NCBI RefSeq assembly: GCF_036311985.1 | Contig: NZ_JAZDCJ010000066.1 | Source of the DNA: JAZDCJ01 sp036311985 | GTDB lineage: Bacteria; Actinomycetota; Actinomycetes; Actinomycetales; Micrococcaceae | Length of the DNA stretch: 26,434 nucleotides | Reading direction: 5' to 3' (one strand) | In this document: piece after piece, positions 8,505 through 14,393 of the stretch | Layout: every line of letters starts with the position of its first letter | Position numbering within the stretch: position 1 is the first letter of the stretch | Translations under genes and position numbers: made by a program | Notes under the pieces: generated by a model | What the model was told of the DNA's origin: nothing | Database searches by the model: none | Seen by the model: only the letters and a program-made list of their open reading frames with translations

Positions 8505-8786
8505 CTACTTGGCGACGGCGGCCTTCAGCTTGGAGCCGGCGGTCAGCTTCACGGAGTGGCCGGCCGGGATCTGGATGGTCTCGCCGGTCTGCGGGTTGCG
8601 GCCCGTGCGGGCGGCGCGGTCGGTGCGCTCGACGGCGAGCCAGCCCGGGATCGAAACCTTCTCGCCCTTCGAGACCTGCTCGACGAACGTCTCGAAGACG
8701 GCATCCAGCACGCCGTTCACGGCGACCTGGGAGTTGCCGGTCTTCTCGGCGACGGCTGCAACAAGCTCGCTACGGTTCAAAGCCAA
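8505..8786 (-). CDS. hup: HU-family nucleoid-associated DNA-binding protein
   Basis: A 93-residue histone-like protein that binds and bends DNA as a dimer. The N-terminal helices (MALNRSELVAAVAEKTGNSQ) and the beta-arm with the RTGRNPQTGE signature around the proline that intercalates DNA are complete. It lacks the long Lys/Ala-rich tail of mycobacterial HupB, so it is the short bacterial form. The start is most likely the TTG at 8784-8786: AGGAGG sits seven bases upstream of it but only one base from the ATG at 8790-8792, and the product then begins M-A-x-N-R-S-E-L as in relatives. The open frame reaches 8999, but that extension is not protein-like. A weak -10 (TAGTTT, minus strand, 8863-8868) and phased T-tracts lie upstream. 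Confidence 0.93.
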   Translation of the reverse strand: MALNRSELVAAVAEKTGNSQVAVNGVLDAVFETFVEQVSKGEKVSIPGWLAVERTDRAARTGRNPQTGETIQIPAGHSVKLTAGSKLKAAVAK

Positions 8787-8895
8787 TGTCATTCCTCCTG
8801 GACTGATTCGCACCCGGCCTGACGCCCGGGCTGCCCCGCGGTTACGGGGACTTCTGAGAAGGAAACTACCAGCCGTGGGGCCGGGACACGCCCAG

Positions 8896-8949
8896 TTTTG
8901 GCCCTTTGGCCCAAGTTTTTTCAGGTTTTCCGCGGATTTTCGGGGTTTT
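8896..8949 (-). promoter_or_regulatory. phased A/T tracts upstream of the HU promoter
   Basis: Six T-runs on the plus strand (A-runs on the HU coding strand) at 8896-8899, 8905-8907, 8916-8921, 8926-8929, 8937-8940 and 8946-8949. Their centres average 10 bases apart. A candidate -10 for the HU gene is TAGTTT (8863-8868, minus strand), which puts the tracts at about -40 to -93. Phased A-tracts are a recognised cause of intrinsic DNA curvature and can act as UP elements. Confidence 0.55.
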
Positions 8950-9012
8950 CCGGGGTGTGGGCGCCTCTTCAGGGCCCGCGCGGGCTGGTCAGCACTCAAG
9001 TCGTCGCATGCT

Positions 9013-9041
9013 TTGAGAATGATTCTTATTTAGATTAGTGT
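9013..9041 (+). promoter_or_regulatory. aztD promoter (candidate, leaderless)
   Basis: -35 TTGAGA (9013-9018), 17-base spacer, -10 TAGTGT (9036-9041). Transcription would begin at about 9048-9050, essentially on the ATG at 9050. No Shine-Dalgarno sequence precedes that ATG, which agrees with a leaderless mRNA. Confidence 0.55.
9014..9028. promoter_or_regulatory. Zur-type operator before aztD
   Basis: TGAGAATGATTCTTA contains the perfect palindrome AGAAT-G-ATTCT (9016-9026) and closely resembles the actinobacterial Zur box (TGAAAATGATTTTCA type). It overlaps the -35 and spacer of the aztD promoter, the right place for repression when zinc is plentiful. Confidence 0.75.
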
Positions 9042-9049
9042 CTCGAACC

Positions 9050-10348
9050 ATGACTTCACTCACGCATCCACCCGCCCACCGTCCCCTGCTCGCGGCCGCC
9101 GTCCTGGCCGGCGCCCTGGCCCTGTCATCGTGCGGCGGGCCGACGACGTCCGGCGCCGCCCCGGCGTCGTCCTCCCCCGCCGGAACGCACCACGACGACC
9201 ACGACCACGAGGACGCGCACGAAACCCATGAATCCGGCCGCGCCAACCCGCGCCTCGCCGTGACCTACGAGGGCGGCCTCCTGGTCCTCGACGCCAACAG
9301 CGGCGAGGTCCTCGCCGACGAACCACTCGAGGGCTTCAATCGGGTCAACCCCGCCGGCGACGGCCGACACGTCCTCGTCAGCACCTCCGCAGGCTTCCGC
9401 GCGCTCGATACGGGCGCCTGGTCCGAGCCCCACGGCGACCACGACCACCACTACACCTCCGCGCCGCGGCTCACGGAGCACGTCTTCCCGGCCACGACGC
9501 CCGGGCACGTCGTCCTGCACGCGGACAAGACCGTGCTGTTCGACGACGGCACCGGTGAGGTGGCCGTGTTCGACCCGCACGGCCTCGCGGACGGCTTCCC
9601 GGACGCGGACCGCTTCCAGACGCCCGTGGCGCACCACGGCGTCGCGGTCCAGCTCGGGGACGGGGCGCTCCTGACCACGCACGGGCCGGCCGGGGAGCGC
9701 AACGGCATCACGGCATACGGCCCGGCGGGCTCCGACGGCACGCGCCCCGAGCTGGCCGTGAACACCGACTGCCCCGGCATCCACGGCGAGGCGGTCGCCG
9801 CCGATGAAGCCGTCGTGTTCGGCTGCGAGGACGGCCTGCTGGTCTACCGGAACGGGAAGATCGCCAAGGTCGCGGCGCCCGACGCCTACGGGCGGATCGG
9901 CAACCAGGCCGGCAGCGAGGCCTCGACCGTGGTCCTCGGCGACTACAAGAGCGACCCCGACGCGGAGCTGGAACGCCCGACCCGGGTCAGCCTGACCGAC
10001 ACGGAGAGCGGGGAGCTCAGCCTCGTGGAGACGGGCGCCGCGTACTCCTTCCGCTCCCTGGCCCGCGGCCCCGAGGGCGAGGCGCTCGTGCTCGGCGCCG
10101 ACGGGGCCCTGCGGGTGATCGACCCGGACACGGCCGAGGTCGTCGACGAGATCCCCGTGACCGACGCGTGGGAGGAACCGCTCGAATGGCAGCAGCCGCG
10201 GCCCGGCATCTTCGTCCAGGGCACCACGGCCTACGTGACGGAGCCGGCCACCCGGACGCTGCACCTCGTGGACCTCGTGGGCCGCTCGGTGCTCAAGGGC
10301 GTCGAGCTGCCGCAGGTGCCGAACGAGATCACGGGCATCCCCGGCTGA
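9050..10348 (+). CDS. aztD: zinc metallochaperone AztD, lipoprotein form
   Basis: A 432-residue predicted lipoprotein. A hydrophobic leader ends in LSSC (C28), then comes a Ser/Ala/Pro linker and a His/Asp-rich stretch at about residues 47-60 (THHDDHDHEDAHETHE). A beta-propeller-like domain follows with a second histidine cluster (EPHGDHDHHY) and a cysteine pair in the AztD-like contexts NTDCPGIHGEA and VFGCEDG. AztD proteins bind zinc outside the membrane and pass it to the solute-binding protein AztC of a zinc ABC importer. The start at ATG 9050 is chosen because the -10 lies just upstream; the in-frame GTG at 9038 falls inside the -10. The Zur-type palindrome implies induction under zinc starvation. 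No aztABC genes are in the window. Confidence 0.85.
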   Translation: MTSLTHPPAHRPLLAAAVLAGALALSSCGGPTTSGAAPASSSPAGTHHDDHDHEDAHETHESGRANPRLAVTYEGGLLVLDANSGEVLADEPLEGFNRVNPAGDGRHVLVSTSAGFRALDTGAWSEPHGDHDHHYTSAPRLTEHVFPATTPGHVVLHADKTVLFDDGTGEVAVFDPHGLADGFPDADRFQTPVAHHGVAVQLGDGALLTTHGPAGERNGITAYGPAGSDGTRPELAVNTDCPGIHGEAVAADEAVVFGCEDGLLVYRNGKIAKVAAPDAYGRIGNQAGSEASTVVLGDYKSDPDAELERPTRVSLTDTESGELSLVETGAAYSFRSLARGPEGEALVLGADGALRVIDPDTAEVVDEIPVTDAWEEPLEWQQPRPGIFVQGTTAYVTEPATRTLHLVDLVGRSVLKGVELPQVPNEITGIPG

Positions 10349-10373
10349 CCCCGGCCCCGTCCTCGCCTACCCT
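10345..10373 (+). promoter_or_regulatory. candidate promoter for the DUF1992 gene
   Basis: -35 CTGACC (10345-10350, overlapping the aztD stop codon), 17-base spacer, -10 TACCCT (10368-10373). A start near 10380 gives a short leader before the ATG at 10404. The promoter would let this gene be expressed independently of the Zur-controlled aztD. Confidence 0.4.
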
Positions 10374-10403
10374 TGAACCACCACGTCGGACACGGGAGGC
10401 GGC

Positions 10404-11039
10404 ATGAGGGAACACGACGACGATGCCCTGGTCCGCGCGGCGCGCTACCGTGACGCGCAGGACCCGGCGGCGGAGTTCACGGACGAGGCCCTGCGGGTCG
10501 ACGTCGGCCGCGACGGGGCGGAGCAGGACATCCGTCCCGTCATCCGCCCGTCCGACGAGGTCTACGAGGTGGCCAACACCGCCATCGAGCAGGCCATGGC
10601 CCGCGGCGACTTCGACGAGCTGAAGTACGCGGGCCGGCCCATCCCCGGCCTCGGCGGGACCCACGACCCCGACTGGTGGCTCAAGGGCCTCATCGAGCGG
10701 GAAGGCATCAGCGGCCTCGGGCCGCCCGCGATCGCCTTGCGCCGCGAGGACGCCGACATGGAGGCCACCCTCGACGCGCTCTTCACCGAACGCGCCGTCC
10801 GGGAGGCCGTCGAGGACTTCAACGGCCGGATCATCGAGACCCGGCGCCAGCTCCTCGGCGGACCGCCCGTCACGACGCCGACGCGCGACGTCGACGCCGA
10901 GCTCGACGCCTGGAGGCGGCGCCGCGCCGAACGCGCCGCGGCCTCCGAGGCCGCCGAGGCCGCGGCGCGGGCCGCCGCCGAGGAGGAGAAGACGGCGAGA
11001 CGCGGACGGTGGCGCCGCTGGCTCCGGGGCCAGGGCTAA
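10404..11039 (+). CDS. DUF1992 (DnaJC28-type conserved domain) protein
   Basis: A 211-residue soluble protein. The DUF1992 domain, also called the DnaJ homologue subfamily C member 28 conserved domain, covers about residues 50-150. It includes the family signature AMARGDFDELKYAGRPIPG and a following DWWLKGLIEREGI segment. The C-terminal 60 residues are a charged Ala/Glu/Arg-rich helix, probably coiled coil, ending in a strongly basic RRGRWRRWLRGQG tail. No J-domain is present. The molecular function of bacterial DUF1992 proteins is not established to my knowledge. The start ATG is preceded by GGGAGG. It follows aztD by 55 bases and appears to have its own promoter, so a zinc-related role should not be assumed. 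Confidence 0.85.
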   Translation: MREHDDDALVRAARYRDAQDPAAEFTDEALRVDVGRDGAEQDIRPVIRPSDEVYEVANTAIEQAMARGDFDELKYAGRPIPGLGGTHDPDWWLKGLIEREGISGLGPPAIALRREDADMEATLDALFTERAVREAVEDFNGRIIETRRQLLGGPPVTTPTRDVDAELDAWRRRRAERAAASEAAEAAARAAAEEEKTARRGRWRRWLRGQG

Positions 11040-11059
11040 GACAGCCAGTGCCTTAACAG

Positions 11060-11091
11060 GGAAAGGCCCCTCCCGAAGGAGGGGCCTTTCC
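11060..11091. terminator. bidirectional hairpin terminator between DUF1992 gene and rpsN
   Basis: A perfect 14-bp stem, ggaaaggcccctcc and ggaggggcctttcc, around the tetraloop cgaa. It sits between the convergent DUF1992 (plus) and rpsN (minus) genes, about 20 bases from each stop codon, and should serve both. Confidence 0.85.
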
Positions 11092-11112
11092 GCGACCAGT
11101 GGGCTGTTGGGC

Positions 11113-11418
11113 CTACCAGGAGGACTTGGTGATGCCCGGCAGCTCGCCCTTGTGGGCCATGTCGCGGAAGCGGACACGGGAGATGCCGAACTTCTGGAAC
11201 GTGCCGCGCGGGCGGCCGTCGATGGCGTCGCGGTTGCGGACGCGCACCGGCGAGGCGTTGCGGGGCAGCTTCTGCAGGCCCAGGCGGGCCTCTTCGCGGG
11301 CCTCCTCGGTGGCGTTCGGGTCGACGAGGGTCTTCTTCAGCTCGGCGCGCTTCGCGGCGTAGCGCTCGACAACGACCTTGCGCTGCTCGTTGCGGGCGAT
11401 CTTGGACTTCTTAGCCAT
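11113..11418 (-). CDS. rpsN: 30S ribosomal protein S14, cysteine-free long form
   Basis: 101 residues starting MAKKSKIARNEQRK, with the S14 C-terminal signature NRDAIDGRPRGTFQKFGISRVRFRDMAHKGELPG. It has no cysteine, so it is the zinc-independent (C-minus) long form rather than the short CxxC form found in the spc operon of many Actinobacteria. It is the last gene of rpmB-rpmG-rpsN, 4 bases after rpmG, and is closed by a strong hairpin. In Micrococcus luteus the spc operon is known to lack an S14 gene, so in this lineage this copy may be the only one. Confidence 0.96.
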   Translation of the reverse strand: MAKKSKIARNEQRKVVVERYAAKRAELKKTLVDPNATEEAREEARLGLQKLPRNASPVRVRNRDAIDGRPRGTFQKFGISRVRFRDMAHKGELPGITKSSW

Positions 11419-11422
11419 GTGT

Positions 11423-11590
11423 TTAGCGCTCCTCTCGGAATTCGACGTGCTTGCGGATGACCGGGTCGTACTTCTTCAGGACCATGCGGTCCGGATCGTT
11501 ACGACGGTTCTTCCGCGTCACGTAGGTGAAGCCCGTTCCGGCGGTGGACTTGAGCTTGATGATGGGACGTACGTCCTTGTCCTTGGCCAT
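11423..11590 (-). CDS. rpmG: 50S ribosomal protein L33, cysteine-free form
   Basis: 55 residues: MAKDKDVRPIIKLKSTAG at the start and a YVTRKNRRNDPDRMVLKKYDP core, ending in VEFREER. The zinc-binding CxxC pairs of the C-plus form are missing. The ATG at 11588-11590 follows the rpmB stop by a single base, and the stop is 4 bases before rpsN, so the three genes form one operon with tight translational coupling. Confidence 0.95.
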   Translation of the reverse strand: MAKDKDVRPIIKLKSTAGTGFTYVTRKNRRNDPDRMVLKKYDPVIRKHVEFREER

Positions 11591-11591
11591 G

Positions 11592-11828
11592 TTAGAGCTT
11601 CACTCCCTTCGCGAGCAGGTCGGCGACGACTGCGTCGATGCCGCGCACGTCGATGGTCTTGATGCCCTTCACCGACAGCGTCAGCGTGACGTTGCGGCGC
11701 AGGGACGGAACCCAGTAGCGCTTCTTCTGGATGTTCGGGTCGAACCGGCGCTTCGTGCGGCGGTGCGAGTGGGAGATGCTGTGCCCGAAGTTCGGGACGG
11801 CACCGGTCACCTGGCAAACAGCTGCCAT
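11592..11828 (-). CDS. rpmB: 50S ribosomal protein L28
   Basis: 78 residues beginning MAAVCQVTGAVPNFGHSIS, with the L28 motifs HRRTKRRFDPNIQKKR, WVPSLRRNVTLTLSVKGIKTIDVRGID. A single cysteine (C5) remains, so no zinc site is possible. The ATG at 11826-11828 has GAGGAG five bases upstream. It is the first gene of the rpmB-rpmG-rpsN operon and is preceded by a long AT-richer leader. Confidence 0.96.
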   Translation of the reverse strand: MAAVCQVTGAVPNFGHSISHSHRRTKRRFDPNIQKKRYWVPSLRRNVTLTLSVKGIKTIDVRGIDAVVADLLAKGVKL

Positions 11829-12116
11829 GATCACTCCTCGGTAGTAGTAAATATCGGCGGTACTCCCTCACAGATACAGCGGGGTACTGCTGCCTCTGGA
11901 TCTGCGTTGAAGGTCCCGCCACCAGTTGTGACACCGTTTTTACTGCGACGTTCGAAGGTAACCAGGCTGGGTGAGAACCAACCGAAGCGCCTTACTTGCG
12001 CGAAACTTACGGTGAATTCAGCGTCCCGGTTGAGCATTTTTCCCTACTCGGTCGGGTCGCGTTATTCGGTTCACGGGCAACCGCGCCCCTTTCAGGGCAC
12101 GACTTAACGCCTTACC
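11829..12116 (-). other. long AT-richer 5' leader region of the rpmB operon
   Basis: Nearly 290 bases with a visibly lower GC content than the surrounding genes lie between the likely promoter and rpmB. They hold a 68-codon frame (start near 12037) whose stop (11831-11833) ends 2 bases before the rpmB ATG. Its codon third positions are not GC-biased, so it does not look like an ordinary gene of this genome. I see no Zur-type palindrome and no tRNA. An untranslated or regulatory leader is the best description. Confidence 0.4.
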
Positions 12117-12145
12117 ATCCTAGACCGGGCGGCGGTGGAGCGCAA
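12117..12145 (-). promoter_or_regulatory. candidate promoter of the rpmB-rpmG-rpsN operon
   Basis: On the minus strand: TTGCGC (12140-12145), 17-base spacer, TAGGAT (12117-12122). It starts 15 bases beyond the MarR stop codon and would give a leader of about 280 nt. Confidence 0.4.
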
Positions 12146-12159
12146 AACGGGCGGTGATC

Positions 12160-12651
12160 CTAGCAGTCCGCCGTCTGATCGAGGAAGATCCAGTGCGCCG
12201 GGTTGATCCGGCCGACGATCTTGCGGCCGATCCGGGCGAGGTCCTGAACGTCGTCGGGCTCGAGCGCGTCGAAGACGATGCTGCGCACGGACTCCACGTG
12301 CTGCGGGGCCAGCGCCACGAGCATCTCCCAACCGGCGTCGTTGAGCCGGGCCATCGTGACGCGGGCGTCCGTGGGGCTCTGCGAGCGCTCGACCCAACCG
12401 CGGCCCTGCAGCTTCTTCACGACATGGCTCAAGCGGGACAGGGAGGAATTGGTGACCGAGGCGAGCTCGCTCATCGGCAGCATGCGCCCCTCGGATTCGG
12501 AGAGCATCGCGAGCACGTTGTAGTCGAAGAGGGTGATCTGCGCCTGCTTCTGCAGTTCGCTGTCCAGCCGGCTCGGGAGCTGCATCGATACGGCGTTCAG
12601 GGCGAGCCACGCCTCGCGTTCCTGGCTCGTGAGCCAGCGGGGTTCCGTCAT
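12160..12651 (-). CDS. MarR-family transcriptional regulator
   Basis: A 163-residue winged helix-turn-helix regulator. The DNA-binding part spans about residues 40-100: ITLFDYNVLAMLSESEGRMLPMSELA, the recognition-helix region SSLSRLSHVVKKLQGRGWVER, and the wing SPTDARVTMARLNDAG. Flanking helices form the dimer interface. It starts at ATG 12649-12651; an in-frame ATG nine bases earlier (12660) is an alternative, and neither has a clear ribosome-binding site. It lies 27 bases downstream of the permease gene on the same strand, so it is probably the last gene of the pot operon and may control that operon or a related target. The ligand is unknown. Confidence 0.88.
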   Translation of the reverse strand: MTEPRWLTSQEREAWLALNAVSMQLPSRLDSELQKQAQITLFDYNVLAMLSESEGRMLPMSELASVTNSSLSRLSHVVKKLQGRGWVERSQSPTDARVTMARLNDAGWEMLVALAPQHVESVRSIVFDALEPDDVQDLARIGRKIVGRINPAHWIFLDQTADC

Positions 12652-12678
12652 GGAAACCATCTTGGCACAGCCCGGCGG

Positions 12679-13476
12679 CTAGCGGGCCGCCTGCGCCTTG
12701 GCCCTGCGGTAGGAGACGAGTTGCGCGACGAGCACGACGGCGAGCGCGAGCAGGAACATCGACGAGCCGATGACGTTGGCCTGCGCCGGGATGCCCCGCG
12801 TCGCGGCGACGTAGATGAATTTCGGGAAGGTATCGAAGTTGCCGGAGTTGAAGTTGGTGATGATGAAGTCGTCGAAGCTCATCGCGAAGGACAGCAGCGC
12901 GGCCGCGACGATGCCGGGCAGCAGGAGCGGGAAGGTGACCTTCCAGAACACGGACTGCGGCGAGGCGTAGAGGTCCGCCGCGGCCTCCTCGAGCTTCGGA
13001 TCGAGGGAGGCCACACGCGCCCGGACGGTCACGACGACGAACGCCATGCAGAACACGGTGTGGGCGATGACGACCGTCCAGAAGCCGAGGTTCCAGCCCA
13101 GGTTCAGGAACTGCGCCAGGAGCGAGGCACCGAGGACGACTTCCGGCGTCGCGAGCGGCAGGATGATCAGCAGGTCCGCGGCCTTGCGGAAGCGGAAGCT
13201 GTAGCGGACCAGTCCGAGCGCGATGCACGTGCCCAGGACGGTCGCGATGAGCGTCGCCGTGAGGCCGATCCGCAGCGAGTTCCCCAGTGCGTCGCAGACC
13301 TGCGGGGCCCCGCAGGGATTCGCCCAGTTCGCCCACGTGAAGCCGCGCCAGTTCAGGTTCGTGCGTCCGGCGTCGTTGAAGGAGAACGCGAAGATGTACG
13401 CGATGGGGACCAGGAGGTAGACGAAGGCGAGTCCTCCGAAGACCGGGATGATCCAGCGCCCGAACCGTTGCCGCAT
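12679..13476 (-). CDS. potC: polyamine-type ABC transporter permease (PotC-like)
   Basis: A 265-residue inner-membrane permease with about six transmembrane helices. The EAA loop that docks onto the ATPase is EEAAADLYASPQSVFWKVTFPLLLPGI. The segment SFDDFIITNFNSG near the C-terminus is typical of PotC/PotI permeases for spermidine or putrescine. It begins 11 bases after the potB stop and is the second permease of the heterodimer. Confidence 0.9.
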   Translation of the reverse strand: MRQRFGRWIIPVFGGLAFVYLLVPIAYIFAFSFNDAGRTNLNWRGFTWANWANPCGAPQVCDALGNSLRIGLTATLIATVLGTCIALGLVRYSFRFRKAADLLIILPLATPEVVLGASLLAQFLNLGWNLGFWTVVIAHTVFCMAFVVVTVRARVASLDPKLEEAAADLYASPQSVFWKVTFPLLLPGIVAAALLSFAMSFDDFIITNFNSGNFDTFPKFIYVAATRGIPAQANVIGSSMFLLALAVVLVAQLVSYRRAKAQAAR

Positions 13477-13487
13477 CGCCGCCCCCC

Positions 13488-14393
13488 CTAGAACAGTTCC
13501 CGGGTGCCGAAGCGCCGGATGTAGATCATGACCAGGATCAGGATCGCGACCATGAGGATGAAGCTCAGCGCCGAGGCCCCCGGGTAGTCCACGACCCGGA
13601 AGAAGCGCGAGTCGATCACCTGCCCGATCATCGTGGTGTCGCGGTTGTTGCCGAGCAGGGACGCATTGACGAAGTCGCCGGAGGCGGGGATGAACGTCAG
13701 GAGGGTGCCGGCGAAGACGCCGGGCGCCGAGAGCGGCAGCGTCACCTTGCGGAACGTCGTGAACGGGGTCGCGTACAGGTCCCCCGAGGCCTCGAGCAGG
13801 CGGGTATCCAGGCTCGCGAGGCTCGCGTAGATCGGCAGCGTCATAAAGGGCAGGAAGTTGTAGGTCAGGCCGCAGACGACGGCGAACGCGGTCGCGGTCA
13901 GGCGGCCGTCCGGCGGCAGGATCGCCACGGCCCGGAGCACTTCCACGACGGGGCCCTCGTCGGCGAGGATCTGCTTCCAGGCCTGCGTGCGCAGGATGAA
14001 GCTGGAGAAGAACGGCGCGATCAGCAGCACCAGCAGGATGCCCGCGAGCAGCTTGCGGTGGCGCAGCCGCACGGCCACGAGGTAGGCCATCGGGTAGCCG
14101 ATCAGCAAGGCGGCAACGGTGGCGATGAACGCGAACCAGAAGGAGCGCAGGAGCGCCTCCCAGTAGGCGGAGAGGACGACGGCGTAGTTGCGGAACTCGA
14201 GCGCGGGGACGAACTCCCCGACCTCGGCCCCCGGCGGCTTCGCGTAGAGCGACATGGCCAGCAGCACCACGACGGGCGCCGCGAAGAACAGCAGGAGGAA
14301 GATGAATCCCGGCAGCACGAGGTACAGCCCCGTGCGGCCCCGCCGCTTGGCAGCCGCGAGCTCCTCGGGGCTCGCCACCGCCGTCGTGCTCAT
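13488..14393 (-). CDS. potB: polyamine-type ABC transporter permease (PotB-like)
   Basis: A 301-residue permease with about six transmembrane helices and a cytoplasmic N-terminus. The EAA loop reads LLEASGDLYATPFTTFRKVTLPLSAPGVF, and FIPASGDFVNASLLGN is a typical PotB/PotH feature. The start is ATG 14391-14393, which overlaps the stop of potA in an ATGA arrangement; the open frame runs further upstream but codes for a Gly/Arg-rich shadow of potA. It pairs with PotC to form the membrane channel. Confidence 0.9.
   Translation of the reverse strand: MSTTAVASPEELAAAKRRGRTGLYLVLPGFIFLLLFFAAPVVVLLAMSLYAKPPGAEVGEFVPALEFRNYAVVLSAYWEALLRSFWFAFIATVAALLIGYPMAYLVAVRLRHRKLLAGILLVLLIAPFFSSFILRTQAWKQILADEGPVVEVLRAVAILPPDGRLTATAFAVVCGLTYNFLPFMTLPIYASLASLDTRLLEASGDLYATPFTTFRKVTLPLSAPGVFAGTLLTFIPASGDFVNASLLGNNRDTTMIGQVIDSRFFRVVDYPGASALSFILMVAILILVMIYIRRFGTRELF

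Noticed and set aside
8787..8999. N-terminal extension of the HU frame to 164 codons
   Set aside because: It runs through the Shine-Dalgarno, promoter and phased T-tracts and has no similarity to HU proteins.
11829..12116. Possible tRNA or Zur box in the rpmB leader (a GTTCGA string is present)
   Set aside because: No acceptor or anticodon stems can be built around the string, and no Zur-like palindrome with AAT-ATT arms is present.
12674..12691. GGCGGC/GCCGCC hairpin at the potC stop codon
   Set aside because: A 6-bp GC stem overlapping the end of the coding sequence is expected by chance at this GC content; not called as a terminator separating potC from marR.
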